Assembly (NCBI GenBank): GCA_024279035.1
Contig: JAJRSA010000012.1
Coordinates: forward strand, 1 to 64,000
Origin: Alphaproteobacteria bacterium
GTDB lineage: Bacteria; Pseudomonadota; Alphaproteobacteria; Micavibrionales; Micavibrionaceae
DNA: 64,000 nt
Direction: 5' to 3'
Below the pieces are notes generated by a model, which searched no databases, was not told where the DNA came from, and saw only the letters and a program-made list of their open reading frames with translations. Both the position numbers and the translations under genes were made by a program. Below, in pieces: positions 17,781 through 27,003 of this stretch. The number at the start of each line of letters is the position of its first letter. The first letter of the stretch is position 1.

Positions 17781-18548
17781 CTACAAAAGGAAAAGAGCCA
17801 TTACACTTAGAATGGCGATGACAGATAAAGTTGCATATTTCATAATTATAGTAAAAGACATCCACATATCTCGTGAGGCTTTAAATGCATTTTTATAAGG
17901 TGTTTGAGTAGAGCCTAACTCTTTTGTAGATGTGTTTAAGAAGTTGAATTCTGATTGATCAACCTGTTTAAATTTCCCCTCAACAACACAGAAAATAGCC
18001 TCAGAATAGGCAAGGTGTTCTTCCACTAATAATTTTTGCGCTAGCGTTTCAGACGTATCTTTCTTCAAAATTTTAATCGAACGTTGGATAATGGTTTGTC
18101 CCGTATCCATCTCAGACGTCACATAATGAACGGTACATCCCGTTTTTTTATCTCCTGCTTCAATCGCACGCGCATGTGTATCTAACCCTTTATACTTTGG
18201 CAAAAGGGAGGGATGGATATTAATAATATTCTCTCCCCATTGTTCTAAAAAATAAGGACTTAGAATACGCATAAATCCAGCAAGACAAATAAGGTCTACG
18301 GGTTCATGTGTGAGGGTTTCGAGCAAGGCTTTTTCAAACTCTTGTTTCGTTGCATAGTCTTTGTGAGAGATAATCGCATAGGGAACATCAAACTCTTTCG
18401 CATAGTCTAGTCCTCCTGCGTCTGCCTTGTTCGAGATAATACAGCTCACACGCGCTGGAAAGTCAGGCTGTTTACAAGCCTCTAAGATCGCTTTGAGATT
18501 ACTCCCGCGACCAGAAATAAAAACGCAGAGATTTATTTTCTTCGTCAT
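17781..18548 (-). CDS. purN: Phosphoribosylglycinamide formyltransferase fused to a CoxIV-like membrane tail
   Basis: 255 residues; stand-alone PurN is about 190-215. Residues 1-200 are a complete GAR transformylase using 10-formyl-THF in purine synthesis: I-S-G-R-G-S-N-L, catalytic N110 and H112 in I-N-I-H-P-S-L-L-P, and D148 in M-D-T-G. Residues about 201-224 form a linker. Residues 224-255 contain one membrane helix with the W-x-x-F-T-x-x-x-K-Y and M-A-L-F pattern of bacterial aa3-type cytochrome oxidase subunit IV. The frame is continuous, with no ATG, GTG or TTG between the parts except M228 and M230 just before the helix. It overlaps purM by ATGA. The PurN assignment is firm; the CoxIV call is by eye. 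Confidence 0.88.
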   Translation of the reverse strand: MTKKINLCVFISGRGSNLKAILEACKQPDFPARVSCIISNKADAGGLDYAKEFDVPYAIISHKDYATKQEFEKALLETLTHEPVDLICLAGFMRILSPYFLEQWGENIINIHPSLLPKYKGLDTHARAIEAGDKKTGCTVHYVTSEMDTGQTIIQRSIKILKKDTSETLAQKLLVEEHLAYSEAIFCVVEGKFKQVDQSEFNFLNTSTKELGSTQTPYKNAFKASRDMWMSFTIIMKYATLSVIAILSVMALFLL

Positions 18549-19585
18549 TTTAACACAATATTTTGCGCTTCATTTTTAACAATGCGCCCAATTTCAAAAA
18601 CACGTTCCCCTTCTTGCTCTAGGACAGATGAAACCTGTTCTTTATCCTCTGCCCTCACAATCACAACAAATCCAATGCCACAATTAAAGGTGCGTGCCAT
18701 ATCGTCTTGTGACAAATTGCCTGCCTCTTGGAGCCATGTGAATAAAGATGGCCTGTCCCATGTGTCCATACTAATCTCCGCACATAGCCCCTTGGGCAAG
18801 ACACGCGGGATATTCTCAAGAAGTCCACCACCTGTGATATGCGACATACCTTGAAGTGCATGGGTTTCCTGTATAGCTTTTAAAATAGGCTGAACATAAA
18901 GGCGTGTGGGCACAAGGAGAGCCTCCCCAAATATGATGGATGTATCATATGGGGCAGGGCTTTGATAAGAAAAACCCTGAGAATTTTCAACCAATTTACG
19001 AACAAGAGAAAATCCATTTGAATGGACTCCGTTCGAGGCCAGACCAAGAATAACATCACCGTCTTCAATATTGGCGCCTGTAATGGCGTCTTCACGTTCA
19101 ACAGCCCCAACAGCAAACCCTGCAAGGTCAAAATCATCGCCTGCGTACATCCCAGGCATTTCAGCTGTTTCTCCGCCAATTAAGGCACATCCAGACATCT
19201 CACACCCTTTGGCAATCCCTGCGATAACAGCCTCTGCCACATCAACATCCAGTGCCCCACAGGCAAAATAATCGAGAAAGAAGAGGGGTTCAGCGCCTTG
19301 TACAAGCAAATCATTCACACACATTGCAACAAGGTCAATACCAACCGTGTCATATATTTTTATATCGAGGGCAATTTTGAGCTTTGTGCCTACGCCATCT
19401 GTTCCAGAGACAAAGATAGGGTCTTTAAATCCTGCGGCTTTAGGGTCAAAAAAACTTCCAAATCCGCCAAATCCACCCATTACGCCTGCACGATGCGTTT
19501 GTTTTATAAGGGGTTTAATGCGGTCAACAAGCTGGTTTCCTGCTTCAATATCGACTCCAGCCTCTTTATATGCGTTATGTTTCAT
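18545..19585 (-). CDS. purM: Phosphoribosylformylglycinamidine cyclo-ligase
   Basis: 346 residues. It makes aminoimidazole ribonucleotide from FGAM and ATP. The N terminus [11 protein letters not shown], the [11 protein letters not shown] nucleotide loop and the [11 protein letters not shown] motif are all intact, as is H-I-T-G-G-G-L. It is translationally coupled to purN and divergent from the DUF2066 gene, the arrangement seen in many Alphaproteobacteria. Confidence 0.96.
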   Translation of the reverse strand: MKHNAYKEAGVDIEAGNQLVDRIKPLIKQTHRAGVMGGFGGFGSFFDPKAAGFKDPIFVSGTDGVGTKLKIALDIKIYDTVGIDLVAMCVNDLLVQGAEPLFFLDYFACGALDVDVAEAVIAGIAKGCEMSGCALIGGETAEMPGMYAGDDFDLAGFAVGAVEREDAITGANIEDGDVILGLASNGVHSNGFSLVRKLVENSQGFSYQSPAPYDTSIIFGEALLVPTRLYVQPILKAIQETHALQGMSHITGGGLLENIPRVLPKGLCAEISMDTWDRPSLFTWLQEAGNLSQDDMARTFNCGIGFVVIVRAEDKEQVSSVLEQEGERVFEIGRIVKNEAQNIVLK

Positions 19586-19643
19586 GTTATATTCTGCAAA
19601 TTGTTTTTGAATTTATATCCATTCCAAGCTATATCTCTAAAGT

Positions 19644-20906
19644 ATGATCTATCTTTCAAAATACATGCTCTGTTTTCTTGTCATCTTTCTTAGCATGATC
19701 GGCGGAAAAGTAAATAGATCTTTGGCGCAAGAAGTTGAGAACTCTTCTCCCTTTATCGTCAAAAACATACATATTGATGTCACTGCAAAGAGTGCCAAAG
19801 AGGCACGCGATAAAGCCTTTCGTCAAGCCCAAGAAAAATCTCTTCCTCTCCTCATACAACAACTCAAAGAGAATAAGTACGATGTTTCTTTGATGCGACA
19901 GGCTGATCCAAAATCCATTGCCAATGCGGTCAAGGATTTTGAGATTTCAAATGAGCAAATATCAGCAGTGCGCTATAAAGGAGACTTCGTGTTTCGCTAT
20001 GATGAAAATTTGTTGAGCCATTATTTCTATGGCGCGCAAACCCAAGAGATCACGACACCCTCCTCTCCTCATCACCAAATCATTAACACAACGGGGCAAG
20101 AGCGTATTTTAGTCCTTCCATTTTTTCAATCTGGCGGAGGGAAAATGTCCTTGTGGGAAGGCTATAACCCATGGAAAGATGTATGGACACGCACAACAAC
20201 AAGTTCAATTATAGCGCCTATTGGGGATTTATCTGATTTGCGAGATATTCAGGGAAACCAAGCTCTCACCTATAACCCTGAACAATTGGCACGTATGAGC
20301 GCCCGCTATTCTGCTGATCGTGTTGTAATTCTCATTGCCTCTCACGAAAATGCTGCGCTTCCCTCCTCCCTCTCTCAACGTGCTACAGGGATGTTAAGAG
20401 TAAGTGCCTATGACACGGCGCGTGGACGCCCTGAGTTTGTGAATGACATCATGCTCAAGGAATCAAATTATCAAAATTTTGGAAAAGTGTTACAGGCAGG
20501 ATATAATAGATCTGTAGAGCTTATCCATGGATTAAACTCTGTGCGCTCTATTGGGTATGCGTCAACTCCTGTGCAAGAGGGGTTATACGAGCCTTATACC
20601 AGAGAAGAGAAAAATACAGAATCCTCTACCTTTCAGGCGCGTATAGAATATACATCCATGCAAGATTGGGTAAAAGCACAGAAAGTTTTAAGATCTATTC
20701 CCTCTATTTCCGCGTTAAATGTGCTCTCCCTGACCTCTCGTGAGGCGGAGCTCAAAATTCATTACAAAGGCACATTGGAGAATGTTGCAAGCGCTATGAC
20801 ACAAAAAGGATACAACATCCAAGCCACGTCTAAAGCGGGACGTTATTTGATCTATACAGGGCGTCAATCCGCCTATAATCAAAATGGAGGCATTGTTTAC
20901 CGATGA
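19644..20906 (+). CDS. DUF2066 domain exported protein
   Basis: 420 residues with an N-terminal signal peptide (hydrophobic about 8-24). The DUF2066 region includes the V-D-V-T-A-K-S-A-K-E-A-R-D-K-A-F start and a later V-L-P-F-F segment. The ATG at 19665 is an alternative start. The order DUF2066 protein, AI-2E transporter, HdaA, divergent from purMN, is conserved in Alphaproteobacteria. The biochemical role is unknown. Its stop overlaps the ATG of the next gene (20903-20906). Confidence 0.8.
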   Translation: MIYLSKYMLCFLVIFLSMIGGKVNRSLAQEVENSSPFIVKNIHIDVTAKSAKEARDKAFRQAQEKSLPLLIQQLKENKYDVSLMRQADPKSIANAVKDFEISNEQISAVRYKGDFVFRYDENLLSHYFYGAQTQEITTPSSPHHQIINTTGQERILVLPFFQSGGGKMSLWEGYNPWKDVWTRTTTSSIIAPIGDLSDLRDIQGNQALTYNPEQLARMSARYSADRVVILIASHENAALPSSLSQRATGMLRVSAYDTARGRPEFVNDIMLKESNYQNFGKVLQAGYNRSVELIHGLNSVRSIGYASTPVQEGLYEPYTREEKNTESSTFQARIEYTSMQDWVKAQKVLRSIPSISALNVLSLTSREAELKIHYKGTLENVASAMTQKGYNIQATSKAGRYLIYTGRQSAYNQNGGIVYR

Positions 20907-21999
20907 AGGGTACTTTCATCAGTAAATCATTATTTTGGGTGTTCATCACAGCCTTATTTTTGGGATTTCTGTGGCTTTTTAAAGCCGTTTTGATGCCTTT
21001 TATATTGGGGTTTGCCGTGGCATATCTCCTCAACCCCGTCATCTTTAAACTAGAGAAGATCAAACTTACGCGCAAACCTGCGAGCCTTTGATCCTCACCA
21101 GTTTCTTTGCACTCTTAGCGCTTGTCCTCGCTGTTATTTCTCCCATTTTAATCCGAGAAATGAGTGAGTTTATCACTGAGTTTCCGTCTTATATTGATAA
21201 AATATGGATTCTTCTACAGCCTCTGATAGAACGTATCCAAACACAATTTGGGCTTGAGACAAATGATGATGTTATCACCTCTCTTCAGCCTTATATGGGC
21301 AAAGTCGCCCAGACAAGTGCAGGAATCCTCAAGCATTTAATGTCGGCGAGCACGGTACTCTTTGATTTCACACTCACGCTCTTTTTAACACCGATTGTGG
21401 CCTATTTCCTTTTGAAAGAATGGCCGAAAATCACAGATTGGATCTATAGTCTCATGCCCAGAGATCACGAAACAACGCTCAAAGGATTGCTCTCACAGAT
21501 TGACAAAAAACTCTCAGGGTTTGTACGGGGACAATTAAGTGTGTGTGCTGTTCTCGGTATCTTATATGCCATCGCCTTGATGATCGCAGGCCTAAAATAT
21601 GGGTTCTTCATTGGATTGATGGCGGGCGCGCTCTCCATTATTCCTTTGGTCGGCTCAATCGTAGGGCTTTTGGTCAGTGTCATGGTTGCCTATTTCCAGT
21701 CAGGAGATCTTACCTATGTCGGGATCATTGCCACGATATTTCTTGTCGGACAAGTGATTGAAGGCAATCTCCTCACCCCTAAATTAGTCGGCGACAGTGT
21801 TGGCCTTCACCCCCTCTGGATTATTTTTTCTTTAATGGCGGGTGGGGCCATCTTTGGCATCTTAGGCATGTTTCTTGCTGTCCCTGTCGCTGCAATCGTA
21901 GGCGTTCTCATCGGCTTTTTTGTTCTAAAATATAAAAAGAGCACTTTTTATAAAAAGACACCTGTGAAAAATAAGAAAAAAGCAAAGAATGCAAAATAA
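20903..21999 (+). pseudogene. AI-2E family (PerM-like) transporter, split by a -1 frameshift
   Basis: Two frames together encode a normal, about 365-residue AI-2E/PerM permease. Frame one (20903-21091, 62 residues) carries the first two membrane helices and ends A-S-L-stop. Frame two opens at 21088 with I-L-T-S-F-F-A-L and carries the remaining helices, including the conserved P-L-V-G-S-I region and the C-terminal Lys-rich tail. One extra T in the run CTTTGA at 21086-21091 would restore A-S-L-L-I-L-T. So this is a single-base deletion, a sequencing error in the T run, frameshifting, or reinitiation at TTG on the TTGA overlap. No ribosome binding site is seen before the TTG. The 3' end overlaps hdaA by 11 bp. 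Confidence 0.8.
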
Positions 22000-22672
22000 T
22001 AAACTCTCACAACTCCCCCTCGATCTAGGGCACCGCGTCGCCTACGGACGAGAGGACTTTTTAGTATCCCCGAGTAATGCAGAGGCTGTCGCATGGATTG
22101 ATCGATGGCCTGACTGGGTGAGTCATATCCTTATCCTTCATGGTGCCTCCGCCAGCGGAAAAAGTCATTTGGCCGCTGTCTGGGCCAACAAAGCAAAGGC
22201 CTCCTTTTGGACATCTGATGATGTTCTCTCAGACAAAACATTGGGCACACAAACATCCCTCGTGATTGAACGGGCGGATCTTCTTATCGGAGATAGAGAA
22301 ACTGAAACACAATTGTTTCACCTCTATAACATGGCCAAAGAGAAAAACTGTTCTCTCCTCATGACAATGGGCGTTGCGCCTGCACAGCTCTCCTTTTGTA
22401 TTCCAGATCTCAGTTCTCGTCTACGCGCCTCCCAAGCCATAGGGATTGAGTCCCCCGATGATACACTTCTAAGTGCCCTCATCGTTAAACTCTTCGCCGA
22501 TCGACAAATGACAATCACACCTGAAGTCCTGCGCTATCTCCTCCCTCGGATGGATCGCTCCTTTACCGCCGCGCGCGATATTGTTGAAAAAGCAGATGCC
22601 CTTGCTCTCTCTGAGAAAAGAGCCATCTCTATTCCTTTGATGCGCACAGTTTTAAGCAACAAAAATCCTTGA
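21989..22672 (+). CDS. hdaA: DnaA-related regulatory protein HdaA/Hda
   Basis: 227 residues, a short AAA+ protein without the DnaA DNA-binding domain. In Caulobacter and Escherichia coli it works with the beta clamp to switch off DnaA-ATP. The N-terminal Q-L-P-L-D-L clamp-binding motif (residues 8-13) is clear. The P-loop is degenerate, G-A-S-A-S-G-K-S-H; the sensor-2 arginine lies in the S-F-T-A-A-R-D segment. It overlaps the transporter end by 11 bp. Confidence 0.9.
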   Translation: MQNNKLSQLPLDLGHRVAYGREDFLVSPSNAEAVAWIDRWPDWVSHILILHGASASGKSHLAAVWANKAKASFWTSDDVLSDKTLGTQTSLVIERADLLIGDRETETQLFHLYNMAKEKNCSLLMTMGVAPAQLSFCIPDLSSRLRASQAIGIESPDDTLLSALIVKLFADRQMTITPEVLRYLLPRMDRSFTAARDIVEKADALALSEKRAISIPLMRTVLSNKNP

Positions 22673-22733
22673 TGATCCCTGCAAAGACTTCTACACTACT
22701 GCCCAGAATAATAGTAAGAGGATAATTACGTAC

Positions 22734-23618
22734 ATGTCAGATCATAAAATTGAATATGGAAGTACAGGCAAGCCCCATCCATTCCATGTTCCAGAGCCTA
22801 GCATATGGCCTCTTATGGGCGCATTGGCGGCTGGAATCTTTACACTCGGCATGGTTCTTTTTATGCATGATATTGAACTCTCGGGCTTTCAATTTGGCTT
22901 AAAGGGTGTATTTCTCGGCGTTCTTGCGATTTTGGGTGTGATGTTTTACTGGTGGAGAGATGTTTTGACAGAGTCTTTTCAAAAAGGGGCGCATTCTCCT
23001 ATTACGCAAATTGGGTTTCGCTATGGGATGGCTCTCTTTATCTGTTCAGAAGTGATGTTTTTTGTGGCATTCTTCTGGGCATTTTTTGATGCCAGCCTTC
23101 TCTCGGGAGAGATTAATCAGTTCCTCCGTATGGAGTATACACAAGGTGCATGGCCTCCTCCTCATATTGAAATCATTGGCCCCTTTGGCTTACCTCTCCT
23201 CATGACTATGATTCTTCTTTTATCAGGCTGTACCGTCACATGGGCGCATTATGCGATTACACAAGGCAAGCATGCAGAGGCCACAAAAGCGCTCGGCATA
23301 ACCGTTGGATTGGGATTTATCTTTCTTTGCTTTCAAGTCTATGAATATGCCCATGCACATTTTGGCTTTACCGAAGGTATTTATCCCTCAACTTTCTTTA
23401 TGGCCACAGGATTCCATGGCTTTCATGTCCTTGTAGGGACAATTTTCCTGTTTGTCTGTTGGAGACGCTCTGCCAAAGGCCATTTCACACAAGAACGTCA
23501 TTTTGGCTTTGAGGCCGCGGCATGGTATTGGCATTTTGTAGATGTTGTCTGGCTCTTTTTGTTCATTTCAATTTACTGGTGGGGAAACACAATAGGCCTT
23601 GATTCTGTTGCACCATGA
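22734..23618 (+). CDS. ctaE: Cytochrome c oxidase subunit III
   Basis: 294 residues, seven membrane helices. It is a core subunit of the aa3-type haem-copper oxidase. Signatures: H-P-F-H-V-P-E-P-S-I-W-P at the N terminus, S-E-V-M-F-F-V-A-F-F-W-A-F-F, and the closing W-H-F-V-D-V-V-W-L-F-L-F. It starts 61 bp after hdaA and overlaps the SURF1 gene by ATGA. Subunits I and II, ctaB and ctaG, which usually precede it, are not in the window, so the oxidase genes are split in this genome. Confidence 0.96.
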   Translation: MSDHKIEYGSTGKPHPFHVPEPSIWPLMGALAAGIFTLGMVLFMHDIELSGFQFGLKGVFLGVLAILGVMFYWWRDVLTESFQKGAHSPITQIGFRYGMALFICSEVMFFVAFFWAFFDASLLSGEINQFLRMEYTQGAWPPPHIEIIGPFGLPLLMTMILLLSGCTVTWAHYAITQGKHAEATKALGITVGLGFIFLCFQVYEYAHAHFGFTEGIYPSTFFMATGFHGFHVLVGTIFLFVCWRRSAKGHFTQERHFGFEAAAWYWHFVDVVWLFLFISIYWWGNTIGLDSVAP

Positions 23619-24265
23619 AGCCCCACCCCTCTTTTCCATGGCTTGCCACAGGACTCACCCTCATCAGTGCTGTAATTTTATGTGGATTAGGTCTGTGGCA
23701 ACTCCAGCGCTTGGATTGGAAGACAGAGCTTCTCTCTAATCTTGCGAGAGAATACCCAAAAGACCCCTTAGATCACCCTCTTCATGCCCAAGATTTTTTA
23801 AGCATGGAGCAAAATGATATCCGTCATGGGCATGTGACGGGACATTTTTTGTATGAACAAGAAATAGCTATAGGCCCTCGTATACACCAAGAAGAACTGG
23901 GCTATGAAATCTATATCCCCTTCACTTTAGAGACGGGCAAAACTCTTCTCGTCCACCAAGGCTGGACAAAAGAGAAATCTACACGCCATCAAACAGAAAC
24001 AGGCCTCCTCTCGCTCTCAGGCACAGCCCGTATGCCTTCAAAACCATGGAAACTCGGCATCCATAACCAGCCAGACCAAAATATGTGGGTCTATCTGGAT
24101 ATGGAAGATATAGCCCAAACAGTCCCAGACCTCCTCCCCGTTGTCTTTTACAGAGAAAACACCCAATGGATACCCAACAATAACCACCTCCGCTATGCCC
24201 TCTTCTGGTTTGCAATGTGTGGCATTATGCTTGTGATTTACTATGTGAGGTTTTGGAAGATCTAA
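23615..24265 (+). CDS. SURF1 family cytochrome oxidase assembly protein
   Basis: 216 residues with the expected topology: one helix near the N terminus (about 10-28), a periplasmic domain, and one helix near the C terminus (about 192-212). It helps insert haem a into subunit I. G-L-W-Q-L-Q-R-L-x-W-K and G-P-R-I-H and V-H-Q-G-W are family features. It is translationally coupled to subunit III and ends an operon; a 114-bp convergent gap separates it from rmuC. Confidence 0.9.
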   Translation: MKPHPSFPWLATGLTLISAVILCGLGLWQLQRLDWKTELLSNLAREYPKDPLDHPLHAQDFLSMEQNDIRHGHVTGHFLYEQEIAIGPRIHQEELGYEIYIPFTLETGKTLLVHQGWTKEKSTRHQTETGLLSLSGTARMPSKPWKLGIHNQPDQNMWVYLDMEDIAQTVPDLLPVVFYRENTQWIPNNNHLRYALFWFAMCGIMLVIYYVRFWKI

Positions 24266-24379
24266 TTTGCAACAGAACCAATCCCTTTGTCTCCGTTTTT
24301 GAAAGCTATTGTGAATCGAGTCTAATGAAAAAGGTATAGCTTGTTTGAACAGGGACACACTATTCTAGTGTTTAGAATT

Positions 24380-25633
24380 TTAAGTATGTTTTCCAACTAT
24401 CTTCTTACTCTCCACCAACTCTGGTGAAGACAAATTCCGTGTGGTGGTTTCGACGAGTTTTATGGGTTCTATATCTTTATGCCCACTGGCGACTTGATAG
24501 TCTTTGAAACGGCGGGCTTGAGGAAGGACATTGCTTTCCAGTGAGCCAATCGCCTGATTATAACTACCAATCGCTTTTTCAAGGCCTTTGCCCACATTTT
24601 CCATGTGGCCTCCAAAGACAGAGACGCGTTTATAAAGCTCTTGCCCAAGCTCTGAAATCTCACGGGCACTGTCCGCCAGCTTTTCTTGAGACCAGCCATA
24701 CATAACGGCCTTACACAAGGAAATGAGTGTTGTCGGCGAGGCGGGAATTACTTTTTGCTCAACGCCTGCTTCAATCAGAGAGGGATCTCGTTCAAGGGCG
24801 GCAGAAAAATAGCTCTCTCCCGGCAAGAACATAATTACAAACTCAGGAGAGTCAAAGTTTTTCCAGTAGGCTTTAGCGCCGAGTTTCTTGAGATGGTCTT
24901 TCACATGGAGGGCGTGTTTTTCTAGATATTGAAGACGTGCCTCTTCGGTCACGTCCTCCTTAAATGCATTTAGATAAGCCTCAATAGGTGCTTTGGCATC
25001 AATAATGATTTGCTTTTTGCCCGGCAATTCAATAATCACATCAGGGCGTTGCCCCTCGACAGAAACTTGTTGATGAAAATGAACACCTTCCACCATACCC
25101 GCCATTTCCAGACAGCGTTTCAGCTGCATCTCGCCCCATTGCCCACGCGTGGAAGGAGACCGCAACGCCTGCACCAAAGAGGATGTTTCTTGGCGCAGTT
25201 TTGCTTGATCACTCAGCATTCCAGACACTTGCGTTTTGAGTTCTGAATAGGCAGAGATTCTTGCTTTCTCGAGCGCCCCAAGTTTTTCATCCATGGTGGA
25301 GAGCGTTTTATTGACAGGATCAATCAAATCAGAAATTGCTTTTTGCCGTTTTTCTAGCTCATGGGCACTATTTGTATGACTTTGTGCTAATTTTTCCTGC
25401 GCCAATTGAAGGAACTGTTCGGAACTTTTCCGCAACGCCTCTTGTGCCAACCCATCAAATGTTTGTCCCAAAGTTTGAAATTGCTGAGTAAGTTGTGATT
25501 TTTCTTTTTCAAGACGGAGAATCCAACGCATAAAGAGGAGAGAGCCCAGTAAAACACCTAAGGCGCCCCCCACAAGAAGGCCTTGCATTTGTGTGTCCAT
25601 AAGAACTTGAAAGGAATCGTATATTTTCTGCAT
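24380..25633 (-). CDS. rmuC: DNA recombination protein RmuC
   Basis: 417 residues from the ATG at 25633; 25600 is an alternative. Upstream extension of the frame runs into the divergent gene and is rejected. A single N-terminal helix (about 17-37) is followed by a long coiled coil (about 38-165) and the nuclease-like core: R-G-Q-W-G-E-M-Q-L, P-D-V-I-I-E-L-P, D-A-K-A-P-I-E-A-Y, F-L-P-G-E-S-Y-F. RmuC limits inversions at short inverted repeats and is implicated in defence against incoming DNA; the exact reaction is not settled. Confidence 0.93.
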   Translation of the reverse strand: MQKIYDSFQVLMDTQMQGLLVGGALGVLLGSLLFMRWILRLEKEKSQLTQQFQTLGQTFDGLAQEALRKSSEQFLQLAQEKLAQSHTNSAHELEKRQKAISDLIDPVNKTLSTMDEKLGALEKARISAYSELKTQVSGMLSDQAKLRQETSSLVQALRSPSTRGQWGEMQLKRCLEMAGMVEGVHFHQQVSVEGQRPDVIIELPGKKQIIIDAKAPIEAYLNAFKEDVTEEARLQYLEKHALHVKDHLKKLGAKAYWKNFDSPEFVIMFLPGESYFSAALERDPSLIEAGVEQKVIPASPTTLISLCKAVMYGWSQEKLADSAREISELGQELYKRVSVFGGHMENVGKGLEKAIGSYNQAIGSLESNVLPQARRFKDYQVASGHKDIEPIKLVETTTRNLSSPELVESKKIVGKHT

Positions 25634-25691
25634 ATTCTTACTATCGCATAAAGGATGACGTTGGAGCAACTCTCGTGGTATACTTATAGAC

Positions 25692-26363
25692 ATGAGAGAG
25701 TCATCATCAGGAAATGCCGTTATTATTGTACTTATTGCGGTTGCCCTATTTGCAGCCCTCACATTTACGCTCTCAAAATCGATGCAGGGAGGGAATTCGT
25801 CTGAGGTCAATGAAGCAAGTATTGCTCGTTATACATCGGAGCTTTTAACTTATTCAGGCGTCGCAGAATCTGTGATTGATCAAATGCTTTTCAATGGAGC
25901 CTCCCTTGATGATATAGACCCTATTTTACCTTCTGACGGTGCGTTTGAGACAGGCTCGGATATCTATAAGCTCTTTCATGCGAATGGAGGAGGATTAAAT
26001 TACAAACCAGCAAGAGAACCTCCCTTTGTGCTAGTATCCCCTGCCCCTACAACACAGAGCGGATGGGTCATCAGCGACATTACAAATGTTGAATGGACAG
26101 AAACCACGTCTACTGACATTATATTGACAGCGTTTGGGGTTGCACAAAATATCTGTGCAGAACTTAATGAAAAGATCACAGGGTCTAATACAATTCCTGC
26201 TCTTGTTGGCGCAAGCTTCCCTGATGAAGCTTTTGCCGAAGAGAGTGGAGGATCAGATTTGACCACTATAGAATGTGCCACCTGTGATGGTTATTCTTCT
26301 CTGTGCGTGAGTAACGCCGCCGTTGATCGCTGGTATTTTTATTCTGTCATTGGCGCGCGTTAA
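25692..26363 (+). CDS. Pilin-like protein with N-terminal class III-type helix, unknown
   Basis: 223 residues. A short polar start, M-R-E-S-S-S-G, precedes N-A-V-I-I-V-L-I-A-V-A-L-F-A-A-L-T-F, a layout like type IV prepilins with cleavage after Gly7. The usual Glu at mature position 5 is missing. The rest is extracytoplasmic, with three or more Cys clustered near the C terminus (C-A-T-C, L-C-V), probably disulfide-bonded. No pilus genes are adjacent. It starts 58 bp from the divergent rmuC start. It could be a minor pseudopilin or a simple membrane-anchored surface protein. Confidence 0.65.
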   Translation: MRESSSGNAVIIVLIAVALFAALTFTLSKSMQGGNSSEVNEASIARYTSELLTYSGVAESVIDQMLFNGASLDDIDPILPSDGAFETGSDIYKLFHANGGGLNYKPAREPPFVLVSPAPTTQSGWVISDITNVEWTETTSTDIILTAFGVAQNICAELNEKITGSNTIPALVGASFPDEAFAEESGGSDLTTIECATCDGYSSLCVSNAAVDRWYFYSVIGAR

Positions 26364-26370
26364 GACCGTT

Positions 26371-27003
26371 TTATACGGCTAACTTCAAAATCTGACTTTG
26401 TAACTCATTTAATCCAAACTTTTTCCATGCGCTACTTTGAACAATGATTGGCTGTGCGGCCGCGTGTTTTTTAAGGGTAGATTCGATGATTTCTTTACTT
26501 TTAGACAGTTGCTCATCTTTTTGCTTATCACATTTAGTGAGGACTATGCGATAGTTTACGGCTGTCCTATCGAGCATGGTCATCATCTCAATATCACTGG
26601 GTTTAAGGCCGTGACGCGCATCGATGAGAACAAACACACAGCGTAAATTGGGACGTCCACGCAAATAGCTTTTCATCAATTTTGTCCAGTCATTGACTTG
26701 AGACTTAGAGACTTTGGCATAGCCATATCCGGGGAGATCAACAATATAAACCTTCCCGCCTAGATTAAAGAAATTGAGCTGTTGCGTGCGTCCCGGTGTA
26801 TTTGACGTGCGCGCAAGATCCTTTCGCCCTGTCAAGGCATTGATCAAAGAGGATTTTCCGACATTTGAACGCCCGATAAAGGCGACTTCTGACATATCAG
26901 GGGCTGGAAGCTGTTTTAAATCTGCTACACCCAACACAAAATCACATGCACCCGCAAAGAATTTACGGGACGCTTCTAACTCTTGGTCTGTTATCTCTTC
27001 CAT
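26371..27003 (-). CDS. engB: Ribosome biogenesis GTP-binding protein YsxC/EngB
   Basis: 210 residues. A TRAFAC-class GTPase needed for large-subunit assembly. G1 G-R-S-N-V-G-K-S-S, the T-P-G-R-T-Q switch I, D-L-P-G-Y-G-Y-A G3, T-K-C-D G4 and Q-S-S-A G5 are all visible. It overlaps the 3' end of yidC by 13 bp and is the last gene of the rpmH-rnpA-yidD-yidC-engB operon. It is convergent with the pilin-like gene, 7 bp apart. Confidence 0.96.
   Translation of the reverse strand: MEEITDQELEASRKFFAGACDFVLGVADLKQLPAPDMSEVAFIGRSNVGKSSLINALTGRKDLARTSNTPGRTQQLNFFNLGGKVYIVDLPGYGYAKVSKSQVNDWTKLMKSYLRGRPNLRCVFVLIDARHGLKPSDIEMMTMLDRTAVNYRIVLTKCDKQKDEQLSKSKEIIESTLKKHAAAQPIIVQSSAWKKFGLNELQSQILKLAV

Noticed and set aside
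21086-21092. prfB-like programmed +1 frameshift at CTTTGA
   Set aside because: The CTT TGA string recalls the RF2 site, but the downstream transporter is in the -1 frame, so +1 slippage would not join the parts.
25634-25810. Longer RmuC start
   Set aside because: It would run through the divergent pilin-like gene, and its residues lack the family pattern; the anchor helix follows shortly after 25633.
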